DNA of 35,267 nucleotides from Prevotella sp. (GCA_016286995.1 JAEEVA010000032.1:1-35267), one strand, 5' to 3'. Counted from the first letter of the stretch, positions 25,861 through 33,122 are shown. Program-made: numbers and translations. Notes: a model not told the origin generated them from the sequence alone.

Positions 25861-26557
25861 CAAACTCGAGTTCCCCTACAGTGAGATTCCCAACTTCCCC
25901 GTGTCGACCGTCGAGGGACACAGCGGTAAGCTTATCTTCGGCAAACTGGGTGGCATCGACATCATGGCCATGCAGGGACGTTTCCACTATTATGAGGGCT
26001 ACAACATGAAGGAGGTCACCTTCCCCGTCCGTGTCATGTACGAGCTGGGCATCAAGACGCTCTTCGTCTCGAATGCCGCCGGTGGCATGAATCCCGCCTT
26101 CAAGATTGGCGACCTGATGGTCATTACCGACCACATCAACTTCTTCCCCGAGCATCCGCTGCGTGGCAAGAACTTCCCCACAGGTCCCCGTTTCCCGGAT
26201 ATGCACGAGGCTTACGACCACGAACTCATCAACCTGGCTACCAAGATAGCCAAGGAGAAGAAGATTCGTCTGGTTTACGGCGTGTACATCGGTGTTACAG
26301 GTCCTACCTTCGAAACGCCTGCCGAATACCGCATGTATCGCACGCTGGGTGGTGACACCGTCGGTATGTCTACCGTTCCCGAGGTCATCGTGGCTCACCA
26401 CTGCGGCATCAAGACCTTCGGCATCAGCGTCGTCACCGACCTGGGTGGCTTCGACAATCCCGTGGAAGTCAGCCATGAAGAGGTACAGGAGGCTGCCGAC
26501 AAGGCTCAGCCGCTGATGACGGAAATCATGCGTGAAATGATTAAACGCACTGCTTAA
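25745..26557 (+). CDS. punA: Purine-nucleoside phosphorylase
   Basis: 270 residues of the trimeric PNP type. It phosphorolyses purine nucleosides for salvage in the cytoplasm. Motifs: AIILGTGLGQLASEI (phosphate loop), STVEGHSGKLIFG (His for phosphate), MQGRFHYYEGY, SNAAGGMNPAFKIGDLMVI, GPTFETPAEYRM and the base-binding VVTDLGGFDNPVE. The N-terminus MYAKIQETASWLKERM matches the usual start, so the 116-bp overlap with lpxK is real and not a start error. thiL begins 3 bp after its stop. Confidence 0.95.
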   Translation: MYAKIQETASWLKERMTTSPTTAIILGTGLGQLASEITDKLEFPYSEIPNFPVSTVEGHSGKLIFGKLGGIDIMAMQGRFHYYEGYNMKEVTFPVRVMYELGIKTLFVSNAAGGMNPAFKIGDLMVITDHINFFPEHPLRGKNFPTGPRFPDMHEAYDHELINLATKIAKEKKIRLVYGVYIGVTGPTFETPAEYRMYRTLGGDTVGMSTVPEVIVAHHCGIKTFGISVVTDLGGFDNPVEVSHEEVQEAADKAQPLMTEIMREMIKRTA

Positions 26558-26560
26558 GAA

Positions 26561-27691
26561 ATGGAAATAGCAACATTAGGAGAATTCGGGCTGATAGACC
26601 GTCTCACACAAGACATCCAGCCACAGAACCCATCAACCAAGTACGGCGTAGGCGATGACTGCGCCGTACTTCACTATCCCGACTCGGAGGTGCTCGTCAC
26701 CACCGACATGCTGATGGAGGGCGTCCACTTCGACCTCACCTACATCGACCTGCAGCATCTTGGCTGGAAGTCAGCGATGGTCAACATCAGCGACATCTTT
26801 GCCATGAACGGCACACCCCGTCAGATGACCGTCTCGCTGGCCCTCTCGAAACGCTTCACCGTCGAGGACCTGGAGCAGTTCTACTCAGGACTGCGCCTGG
26901 CATGTGAAAAATGGGGCGTCGATATTGTTGGTGGCGATACTACGTCGAGTTACACTGGACTGGCCATCAGCATTACCTGCATCGGCGAGGCCCGCAAGGA
27001 CGACATCGTCTATCGTAACGGCGCCCGCGAGACCGACCTCATCTGCGTCAGCGGCGACCTCGGTGCCGCCTACATGGGTCTCCAACTCTTGGAACGCGAA
27101 AAAGCCGTCTATTACGGACAATTGGATGAATTGCAGAAAAAGATGGCAAAAGCCAACGCTGCTGGAGATGAGAAACAACTCTCAATTCTCAATTCTCAAT
27201 TCTCCATTCAGAAAAACTTCCAGCCCGACTTCAGTGGTAAGGAGTATCTCCTGCAGCGCCAGCTGAAGACCGAGGCCCGTGGTGACATCATTCAGCGTCT
27301 GCGCGAGGCCGGTATCCGTCCCACCGCTATGATGGACATCAGCGACGGCCTTTCCAGCGAACTCATGCACATCTGCAAGCAGAGTCATGTGGGCTGCCGC
27401 ATCTTCGAGAAGCAGATACCTATTGACTATCAGACCGCTGTAATGGCTGAGGAACTCAACATGAACGTCACCACCTGTGCACTCAACGGCGGCGAGGACT
27501 ACGAATTGCTGTTCACTGTACCCATCGGCGACCACGAGAAGGTGGAGGCCCTGGACGACGTCAAGCTCATCGGTCATATCACCAACCAGAGCCTCGGTCA
27601 CGTCCTCGTTACCCGTGATGATCAGGAATTTGAACTCAAGGCCCAGGGCTGGAATCCACTGAGCAGCGAGAGCAATGCTAAGCTTGCTTAA
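26561..27691 (+). CDS. thiL: Thiamine-monophosphate kinase with repeat-encoded insertion
   Basis: 376 residues. ThiL phosphorylates thiamine monophosphate to thiamine diphosphate. Motifs: N-terminal GEFGLIDRLT, YGVGDDCAVL, TTDMLMEGVHFDL, WKSAMVNISDIFAMNGTP, VGGDTTSS, LICVSGDLGAAYMGL, AMMDISDGLSSEL and the C-terminal NGGEDYELLFT. Between the two domains, a segment (QLSILNSQFSIQKNFQPDF) is encoded by CTCAATTCTCAATTCTC repeats and looks inserted. The last residues (SSESNAKLA) come from a hairpin repeated after the stop codon. Essential motifs are intact. Confidence 0.94.
   Translation: MEIATLGEFGLIDRLTQDIQPQNPSTKYGVGDDCAVLHYPDSEVLVTTDMLMEGVHFDLTYIDLQHLGWKSAMVNISDIFAMNGTPRQMTVSLALSKRFTVEDLEQFYSGLRLACEKWGVDIVGGDTTSSYTGLAISITCIGEARKDDIVYRNGARETDLICVSGDLGAAYMGLQLLEREKAVYYGQLDELQKKMAKANAAGDEKQLSILNSQFSIQKNFQPDFSGKEYLLQRQLKTEARGDIIQRLREAGIRPTAMMDISDGLSSELMHICKQSHVGCRIFEKQIPIDYQTAVMAEELNMNVTTCALNGGEDYELLFTVPIGDHEKVEALDDVKLIGHITNQSLGHVLVTRDDQEFELKAQGWNPLSSESNAKLA
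27178..27209 (+). repeat. CTCAATTCTCAATTCTC repeat in frame in thiL
   Basis: Three to four CTCAATT units, the complement of the GAGAATTG units seen between genes at 15817-15906 and in prmA at 14250-14313. It encodes the LSILNSQFSIQ segment. Confidence 0.85.
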
Positions 27692-27787
27692 GCATTGCCG
27701 AGTCGCGAAAGTGGATGACCAAGGGTCAACCCTTTGAATGGGTGACCAAAGGTCAATCCCATTCAAAGCGAGAGCAATGCTAAGCTT
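27665..27787. repeat. 21-bp direct repeat flanking two hairpins at the thiL 3' end
   Basis: A 21-bp sequence containing GAGAGCAATGCTAAGCTT occurs exactly at 27665-27685 (inside thiL) and 27767-27787 (just before the convergent gene). The first copy also forms hairpin GCAATGCTAAGC/GCTTAAGCATTGC (27672-27698) across the thiL stop. Between the copies, TTTGAATGGGTGACC (27733-27747) pairs with GGTCAATCCCATTCAAA (27751-27767). The set probably ends both convergent transcripts. Confidence 0.75.
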
Positions 27788-27793
27788 TAATCC

Positions 27794-29761
27794 CTAACCT
27801 TTCATGTACTGAATAGCTAGCATTGTCAGGTCGTCGCTCTGTTCAGCGTCCCCTACGAATGTATGTACGGCATTGGCCATCGCATCAATCATGTGCTTCG
27901 GCTGATGACGCTGTTCGTCCAGCAACAGCTTGGCAATATTCCAGATGCGCAAGTTGCCAAACTGTGCATGCTCATAGTTCTCAGCCTCGTTCAGTCCGTC
28001 GGTAAAGAGGAAGATGGTGGTGTTCGGGTCGATGCTCACTTCCTGCTGTGTGTATTCGTAGCCAGTCACTACACCAATAGGCAGATTGGGTTGACACGAC
28101 AGGGCACCAACGTCGCGCCCTACGAGCAGCGGAGCGTCGTGACCAGCATTGCAGTAACGCAACAAACCAGTCTGCAGGTCGAGTACACCGATAAATACGG
28201 TGACGAACATATTCGTCTCGTTGCCTTCCGACATGGCATTGTTCAGCGTTCGCATAATCTCCGACGGAATCGCTACGTGAGCCGAGATGTTGCGGAACAG
28301 CGAACGCGTGACGGCCATAAACAGTGAGGCAGGAACACCCTTGCCTGACACGTCGCCAATACAGAAGATCAGCTTCTCGTCGCGGATGTAGAAATCAAAG
28401 AGGTCACCGCCGACACCCTTCGCAGGTTTCAGCGAACCGTAGATGTCGATATCGTGGCGCTCGGGGTAGGGTGGGAACGCCTTGGGCAGCATCGACATCT
28501 GGATGTCATGGGCAATTTTCAGCTCGCTTTCCATCGACGCCTTTTGTGCCGTGGTGGCACGCAGATCCTCCGTGTAGTTCACCAGCGAACGCTGCATGTT
28601 TCCGAACGAGTCGCGCAGACGGTGTATCTCGTCGTGGCTGTTGATGACGGGCAGCGCCGTCTGGAAGTTACCCTTCGCCACCTCGTCGGCCGATGCTGCC
28701 AACAGCGTGAGCGGCTTGACATTTTTCTTGATGGTCCGACGTCCGAAGAAATAGACCACCAGCATGCCTATCAAGATGCCTGCGATGGCGATGCCTGCGG
28801 CGAAATAACCAAAGACCCGGATATAGAACTTAGGTACTGCGAAAGAGATGGTCCAGCCAGTGTATTTCACATCCTGCGAACAGACAAGAACCTCTACACC
28901 GTCAAGTTCTATCTTGTCTTCCCGGCTATCGTAAATAGTTAGGTACCCCATATTGTCGTTGGGACTTTTGGTGATATAGGAATTAATATTTTTGTTGACG
29001 ATGCGCTTGGCGTCCGGGTGTACTAAGATGGTACCTGCGCTGTCGGTCATGTAGTAGTAGATTTGTAGCGTTGCGTTCCATTCTTTGGAGTTTTCAAAAT
29101 AATGTGTCTGCATAGGCTGAATCTTCTCGTTCAGCCACAAAAGCGAGAAGTCCACGCCCAGTACGGCCACCGTGCGCTTGTTCTTGTCGCGGATGGGTGT
29201 CAGGTAAGACACCAGTGGCGACCGTGCGCTGTCGTTATCAAAGAAAGGCTTTGTCCAGTAGCCCTTCTCGCTGGCAATGGCATTCTTGAACCATTCGTCT
29301 TTCACATAGTCATTGCCCTGGTCGCAGGCGTTCTGTGACTCCATGATGATGCTGTCGCGCCGCTGGGCGTAGGGAGCGAACAAGCGTCCCTTCTGAGGAT
29401 AGTAGCCCTCGATGAAGTAGATGCCGCAGCTACGCATGTATGGGTTCAGCTTCACCATACGGTTCATGATGTCATACATGCGGTCGGGATTGCTCAGGTC
29501 GTCTTCTATAAACGCCGCCGTATTGGTGGACGCCATGTAGAGGTCAGACGCGATGCGCCGCACCTCCTCCTTCTCACCCTTCAATATACGATTACTGATT
29601 CCCAGGACACCTAAAGCCACAATGCTGTAGGTCAGCCAGAAGATCAGTAACACGGGGATGATCATGATGAGAATCATCCTAATCATGATGCGCCACGTCA
29701 GGCGTTTCGCAAACGAACGTGGGTAGCCAGTTATTGGTTTTTTCTTGAAAAAAGACAACAT
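27794..29761 (-). CDS. Membrane sensor: dCache-HAMP-SpoIIE phosphatase
   Basis: 655 residues. TM1 (about 25-50, preceded by basic residues), a periplasmic dCache-like sensor (50-300), TM2 (about 310-330), HAMP (332-390), a short coiled coil with TTAQKASMESELKIAHDIQMSMLP, and a PP2C/SpoIIE domain (430-650) with GGDLFDFY, GDVSGKGVPAS, CNAGHDAPLL, FLFTDGLNEAEN and DDLTMLAIQ. The phosphatase is very close to that of the protein at 3692-6064, but the RsbW-like ATPase domain is absent, so this copy has only the dephosphorylating arm. The likely substrate is a phosphorylated STAS antagonist, not encoded here. The start was set at 29761 because the -7 box at 29781-29788 covers the upstream frame. Confidence 0.9.
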   Translation of the reverse strand: MLSFFKKKPITGYPRSFAKRLTWRIMIRMILIMIIPVLLIFWLTYSIVALGVLGISNRILKGEKEEVRRIASDLYMASTNTAAFIEDDLSNPDRMYDIMNRMVKLNPYMRSCGIYFIEGYYPQKGRLFAPYAQRRDSIIMESQNACDQGNDYVKDEWFKNAIASEKGYWTKPFFDNDSARSPLVSYLTPIRDKNKRTVAVLGVDFSLLWLNEKIQPMQTHYFENSKEWNATLQIYYYMTDSAGTILVHPDAKRIVNKNINSYITKSPNDNMGYLTIYDSREDKIELDGVEVLVCSQDVKYTGWTISFAVPKFYIRVFGYFAAGIAIAGILIGMLVVYFFGRRTIKKNVKPLTLLAASADEVAKGNFQTALPVINSHDEIHRLRDSFGNMQRSLVNYTEDLRATTAQKASMESELKIAHDIQMSMLPKAFPPYPERHDIDIYGSLKPAKGVGGDLFDFYIRDEKLIFCIGDVSGKGVPASLFMAVTRSLFRNISAHVAIPSEIMRTLNNAMSEGNETNMFVTVFIGVLDLQTGLLRYCNAGHDAPLLVGRDVGALSCQPNLPIGVVTGYEYTQQEVSIDPNTTIFLFTDGLNEAENYEHAQFGNLRIWNIAKLLLDEQRHQPKHMIDAMANAVHTFVGDAEQSDDLTMLAIQYMKG

Positions 29762-29780
29762 AACGATACGATTTTGCTTG

Positions 29781-29788
29781 CAAAGATA
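29781..29788 (-). promoter_or_regulatory. -7 promoter box (TATCTTTG) of the SpoIIE phosphatase gene
   Basis: TATCTTTG on the minus strand matches TAnnTTTG, 19 bp upstream of ATG 29761. It excludes the longer in-frame start at 29791. Confidence 0.7.
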
Positions 29789-29980
29789 CACTTTTTATCT
29801 TACCTTTCCAAGCAAAAACGGAAAAAAGCGTTTATTCTCTTCACAAATATGTCAGTTACTTGTCCCTGATGTCATCGGGAAAAAGTGATAGCAATCTCAG
29901 GGGAATGAACTTTTATCTCGGGAATAGCTAAGACTTCCGAGCCTCTTTTTCGTGTCTGGGGCGGCTGTAATTACCCCAGA

Positions 29981-30009
29981 GTACACAGCGGAACCGACCC
30001 GCTGTGCAC
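29981..30009. repeat. Hairpin carrying GGAACCGACCC, copy 2
   Basis: GTACACAGC (29981-29989), then GGAACCGACCC, then GCTGTGCAC (30001-30009). It is the reverse-orientation partner of the element at 210-239. Stem-less cores GAACCGACCCC recur at 32759-32769 and 32822-32832. Confidence 0.7.
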
Positions 30010-30039
30010 TTAAGATTGCGTCCTGTGGATGAGGGAAGA

Positions 30040-30055
30040 AAAAGTGATTAGTAGA
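30040..30055 (+). repeat. 16-bp direct repeat AAAAGTGATTAGTAGA, left copy
   Basis: Identical to 32808-32823 in the same orientation, 2.77 kb apart. The two copies bracket the HigA-like, macro/YopX and nuclease genes. Confidence 0.75.
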
Positions 30056-30131
30056 GTCCACGTGATTTAAAGAAAATCACAGATTAGTGAACTTTTTTCT
30101 CTTTTTCTTTTGTTGTTATACATTTATTTAT

Positions 30132-30139
30132 TATATTTG
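30132..30139 (+). promoter_or_regulatory. -7 promoter box (TATATTTG) of the HigA-like gene
   Basis: A perfect TAnnTTTG match, 21 bp upstream of ATG 30161. Codons upstream of 30161 in the same frame are therefore not used. Confidence 0.65.
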
Positions 30140-30160
30140 CACCAAATTGAGATAATAGCA

Positions 30161-30538
30161 ATGAAGATTTTGAGTGAAAAGGAATATAAGGACTATGAGG
30201 CCCGTGCAGAAAAGCTGATGCAGCGCGGTACGGAGTTGGGCGACATGGAACTGCTCACTGATGAGGAGAAGGCGGAATTTATGCGACTGAGCGAGGCTCT
30301 TGACGAATACGGCAACGCCCATCACCCTCTTCCTGGCCAGATGAGCTCGTTGCTTACCAATGCCATTCTCTCACAGGTAAAAGAAAAAGGACTTAAGCAG
30401 AAAGATGCTGCTCGTATGATAGGTATCAGTTCCACCATGTTCAGCGACCTGATTCATGGCCGTCGCTCGCTGAGCTTTGAGGTAGCTCGCAACATACATA
30501 AGGTGCTTGGCATTCCCGCTGAGGTGGTGCTGGCATAA
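30161..30538 (+). CDS. HigA-like XRE-family regulator/antitoxin (no adjacent toxin)
   Basis: 125 residues. The N-terminal half (MKILSEKEYKDYEARAEKLM...) is a charged helical region typical of the long HigA antitoxins of Bacteroidetes. The C-terminal half holds an XRE helix-turn-helix: LKQKDAARMIGISSTMFSDLIHGRRSLSFEVARNIHKVLGI (about 77-118). HigA proteins neutralise HigB/RelE RNases and repress their own promoter. No HigB-like gene lies on either side, so this is an orphan antitoxin or regulator. It could control the downstream genes, 133 bp away. In-frame codons after the stop resemble a second HigA C-terminus. Confidence 0.85.
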   Translation: MKILSEKEYKDYEARAEKLMQRGTELGDMELLTDEEKAEFMRLSEALDEYGNAHHPLPGQMSSLLTNAILSQVKEKGLKQKDAARMIGISSTMFSDLIHGRRSLSFEVARNIHKVLGIPAEVVLA

Positions 30539-30628
30539 AAGTACGGCAAGAGCGAACTCTCACTGAAAATAGGCAGAGAATTGAGCCGCCAACTGAACAT
30601 CGACCCTGCTGTGGTGTTGAGAGTGTAA
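30539..30628 (+). pseudogene. Relic of a second HigA C-terminus, in frame after the stop
   Basis: The frame of the preceding gene continues after its TAA for 29 sense codons to the next TAA at 30626-30628. They read KYGKSELSLKIGRELSRQLN followed by IDPAVVLRV. That closely matches the last helices of HigA-type proteins (G-K-S-E-x-S-L-K-I-G-R-E-L-x-x-x-L-N-I-D) and parallels the RRSLSFEVARNIHKVLGIPAEVVLA end of the intact gene. It looks like the residue of a duplicated or recombined antitoxin gene. Stop-codon readthrough giving a longer protein is a less likely alternative. Confidence 0.6.
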
Positions 30629-30671
30629 GAAGTGATCAGAATCCCATGATTCATAAAATGTTAATAGAATT

Positions 30672-31805
30672 ATGAAGGTAAAGAATAAGAGATTTACGCC
30701 AGACCGAGTTGAAAGTCTGTCTCAATGTGAAATATTTGTATTTGGTAGCAACTTGGAAGGTCAGCACATGGGAGGTGCTGCGAGAATGGCCTATGAGAGA
30801 TTTGGAGCAGAATGGGGTGTTGGCGATGGGCCTACTGGCAGATGCTATGCCATCCCTACAATGCACGGTGGGCTGAAAGACATTCGACCATACGCAGAGA
30901 AATTCATAGCATACGCAAAGGAACATCCGAGGAATCGATTCTTGTTGACACGAGTTGGTTGTGGTATCGCAGGCTTTAAAGATGAAGATATGGCTCAACT
31001 GTTTAAGGATGCGTTGGATGTTCCGAACATTACCTGTCCTCGTGAATGGTTGCCGTCGATGGCTATTGGCATTACGCAGGGTTTGAAGATTCCAAGAGGG
31101 AAAGAGACTGCACCACTTGTTGTCAGTGATGAAGTACTGAAGTCTCTTTGTGAAAAGCATTTTTATGAGATTGGAGCAGGCATCGATAACTTCCTGCCAG
31201 ACATCAAGGCTCGCTATGTGGCCGAGAATAAAAAGTTCGGATATGCCTGGTTTGGCAATTTTTTCTTCTTAGGCGATGACTTCTATGTTTGGGAAACAGA
31301 CGACAAGTTTGCCGAGGAGCATAATCAGGATGTCGTGGAAGCGGTCTTCGACGATGAATGCGAAGGACGCGGCTACGCTCGAAGAGTTATTTTTGCTGGA
31401 GTTCAAACAGAATTCAAGGATTGTAATGGAGACAGTATATTTACGGGTGACGTTATCAAAGTGGAGGAGAATCAATATAGCACAAAGTATTTGGCTGTAG
31501 GGGCTTGGAGCCAGGAAGGCGAGAATAATCATTATTGCTTTATTCTTGACAATCATTTCTGGACGTTGGCAGATTGCAACCAAAAGCATTATCGAATGAC
31601 ACGCGTAGGCACAGTGTTCTTCAAGTTGGATACAGACGATTGTATTGGAGTCAATCAGCGTACCATTGGGTTCAATGGATGGAGAGATACTGAAGAGGAC
31701 AGGCAGAAGAAGGTTCTTATGGCGAAATATACTCCCAATTTCGATAAAGAAGAATGGAAATACAAGGGGCTTGAGGTGTTAGGAGTTGAATTTGATTGGA
31801 AATGA
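30672..31805 (+). CDS. Macro-like (A1S_2505-type) domain fused to a YopX-like domain
   Basis: 377 residues, no signal or membrane segment. N-terminal part (about 15-145): CEIFVFGSNLEGQHMGGAAR, then GPTGRCYAIPTM, then RFLLTRVGCGIAGFKDEDMA. This is the pattern of the A1S_2505 phage non-structural family, which resembles macro domains that bind ADP-ribose. Middle (150-245): unassigned. C-terminal part (about 245-330): VIFAGVQTEFKDCNGDSIFTGDVIKVEENQY, close to the YopX phage-protein motif (Y-T-G-L-K-D-x-N-G-x-x-I-Y-x-G-D-I-V). Both halves are prophage-linked families. The gene overlaps the next by ATGA and is AT-richer than the surrounding core genes, which suggests transfer. The function is unknown; ADP-ribose or nucleotide-derivative processing is a guess from fold. 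Confidence 0.7.
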   Translation: MKVKNKRFTPDRVESLSQCEIFVFGSNLEGQHMGGAARMAYERFGAEWGVGDGPTGRCYAIPTMHGGLKDIRPYAEKFIAYAKEHPRNRFLLTRVGCGIAGFKDEDMAQLFKDALDVPNITCPREWLPSMAIGITQGLKIPRGKETAPLVVSDEVLKSLCEKHFYEIGAGIDNFLPDIKARYVAENKKFGYAWFGNFFFLGDDFYVWETDDKFAEEHNQDVVEAVFDDECEGRGYARRVIFAGVQTEFKDCNGDSIFTGDVIKVEENQYSTKYLAVGAWSQEGENNHYCFILDNHFWTLADCNQKHYRMTRVGTVFFKLDTDDCIGVNQRTIGFNGWRDTEEDRQKKVLMAKYTPNFDKEEWKYKGLEVLGVEFDWK

Positions 31806-32365
31806 CAAAACTTATATGTATGGAACATAAATTAGATATCGGACGCATCGGCGAAAAGGCTGCCGAGTTAGAGCTGCTGAAGCAAGGCATCGAAGTAATC
31901 AACCTGAATGATTTTCGTAACAACTATGAAAATGCAGACTTGATATGCATGAATCGTAAGACAGGCAAAAGCGTAATGATTCAGGTGAAGTTGGGCAAAA
32001 CCCATAACATCTTAACAGGGCTCACATCTGAAATGGATGGGACAATACCTGATTTGGAGCATAAAGTCATCGGTCCTTGGATTTTCATCAAGACTGATGA
32101 AGAATTTAAATCAATGGATTTCTATATCCTGACAAGGGAGGAAACAATTGAACTCATTAAATCCAGCAACGACTGGTACGTGAACCAATGGAATAGACGG
32201 CTTACAAGTAAGCCAATGGTAGGAGTTGAGGTTTCTTGGCTAAAAGGTGAAATAACAGAAGCGTCAAAGCCTAATGCAAAGAAACAACATCCAGAATATC
32301 AGAGTACTTTGCAAGAAACAGCTCACAACAAATGGAGTAAGATAACAAAACTACTGGAGCTTTGA
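31802..32365 (+). CDS. Putative PD-(D/E)XK nuclease-fold protein
   Basis: 187 residues, start ATG overlapping the previous stop as ATGA (an in-frame TTG lies two codons upstream; ATG 31820 is an alternative). The N-terminus has the usual restriction-endonuclease-like core: helix IGRIGEKAAELELLKQGIEV (conserved Glu), then NADLICMNRKTGKSVMIQVKLG, which gives the D-x(n)-Q-x-K catalytic pattern. Similar cores occur in Holliday-junction resolvase-like and type II restriction-like nucleases. The C-terminal half (90-187) is unassigned and contains WYVNQWNRR and a Lys-rich end. Translational coupling to the macro/YopX protein suggests joint function, possibly defence. No methyltransferase is nearby. 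Confidence 0.6.
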   Translation: MTKLICMEHKLDIGRIGEKAAELELLKQGIEVINLNDFRNNYENADLICMNRKTGKSVMIQVKLGKTHNILTGLTSEMDGTIPDLEHKVIGPWIFIKTDEEFKSMDFYILTREETIELIKSSNDWYVNQWNRRLTSKPMVGVEVSWLKGEITEASKPNAKKQHPEYQSTLQETAHNKWSKITKLLEL

Positions 32366-32667
32366 ATAGAACAAATAAAAATACCAAATCCCAGCCCCCT
32401 TTACGCTTTAACGAAGCGATGAAGGATGAGTTGTATAGGAGATTAAAAAGATATGATGAGATAAAAAATCTGAGATGGTATAAAGATAAATCTTATCTTA
32501 GATTCTACATCTACGATAATTCTTATCAGATTGTTGTTTCTCCTCAATATAAGACCTTTGATCATCTTCCTGTTTCTTTCAACGGAAGATACGTTAAGAT
32601 GACAGGAGGGACTGGTACCTGTCATATTATTTGCCTTGCCATTATTGTGGATGGTTTATTAATATGA
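32362..32667 (+). CDS. Small hypothetical protein
   Basis: Up to 101 residues if it starts at TTG 32362, which overlaps the previous stop as TTGA, or 82 residues from ATG 32419. It is basic and aromatic-rich in the middle (RRLKRYDEIKNLRWYKDKSY, then RFYIYDNSYQIVVSPQYKTF). I do not recognise a family. The coding DNA is strongly AT-rich. Near the 3' end an inverted repeat ATGACAGG/CCTGTCAT (32599-32606 and 32618-32625) lies within the frame, which makes the C-terminus doubtful. It may be the third member of the macro/YopX-nuclease unit. Confidence 0.45.
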   Translation: MNRTNKNTKSQPPLRFNEAMKDELYRRLKRYDEIKNLRWYKDKSYLRFYIYDNSYQIVVSPQYKTFDHLPVSFNGRYVKMTGGTGTCHIICLAIIVDGLLI

Positions 32668-32831
32668 TTGCAAAAATACAAATATTATTTTGATACGCAA
32701 AACATTAACCTAAAAAATGATCACAAGCGCTCCGCTATGCCGCTTTGCTAAGCAAAGAACCGACCCCATGATACGAACTTATTCATCATCGATAATTTCT
32801 TAGACGGAAAAGTGATTAGTAGAACCGACCC
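32668..32831. repeat. Right boundary of the accessory segment: GAACCGACCCC motifs and 16-bp direct repeat
   Basis: No gene. GAACCGACCCC occurs at 32759-32769 and 32822-32832. The second copy follows, with a one- to two-base overlap, the 16-bp AAAAGTGATTAGTAGA repeat (32808-32823) that is also at 30040-30055. The MFS remnant starts at its right edge. Confidence 0.6.
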
Positions 32832-33030
32832 CGTTGAATTCTCCATCCTCATCTCGTGGGACGTCGGCATGGGCTTGGGCATTCTCCTTGGTGGCATACT
32901 GGCCGAACTATACGGCTACGCCACTGCCTTTTGGACAGTGGCGATAGTCAATCTGACAGGCGTCCTGCTGTTCTTCCTGCGTTGCCGTCAGTTCTTCCTC
33001 GGCCGCCGCCTCTCTACCGACACCCGATAG
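32832..33030 (+). pseudogene. C-terminal remnant of an MFS transporter
   Basis: About 65 codons (VEFSILISWDVGMGLGILLG..., then GILAELYGYATAFWTVAIVN, then LTGVLLFFLRC) form the last two membrane helices and basic tail of a major-facilitator efflux protein, ending in TAG 33028-33030. There is no upstream part in any frame. The homologous text begins immediately after a GAACCGACCCC motif, so the break coincides with the repeat. The GC-rich codon use resembles the core genes of the window rather than the AT-rich genes to its left. Confidence 0.7.
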
Positions 33031-33059
33031 CCCGCCTCAGCTTCGTCCGCAAAAATGAA

Positions 33060-33122
33060 AAATACTCCGAAAGTAATTTTAAATACTCCGAAAGTATTTT
33101 CAATTTCTCCAAAAGTAAATTC
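33060..33122 (+). repeat. Three tandem 21-bp units with ACTCCGAAAGTA core
   Basis: Copies at 33060-33080, 33081-33101 and 33102-33122. The first two share AAATACTCCGAAAGTA; the third is diverged (ATTTCTCCAAAAGTA). They lie between the MFS remnant and the convergent lipoprotein gene, with no coding signal. Confidence 0.8.

Larger units (their letters stand above)
29789..30131. other. Non-coding junction region with hairpins and repeated motifs
   Basis: A gap of about 340 bp with no gene. It holds hairpins TCTGGGG/CCCCAGA (29955-29980) and GTACACAGC/GCTGTGCAC (29981-30009), the start of a 16-bp direct repeat (30040-30055), and a small hairpin GTGATTT/AAATCAC (30062-30080). No toxin gene precedes the HigA-like gene here. 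It marks the left boundary of the accessory segment. Confidence 0.6.

Noticed and set aside
29762..29791. Ten-codon upstream extension of the second SpoIIE phosphatase
   Set aside because: The TATCTTTG box at 29781-29788 lies within it, so it should not be transcribed.
30161..30538. Complete toxin-antitoxin pair
   Set aside because: No RelE/HigB-like frame was found within several hundred bases on either side of the HigA-like gene.
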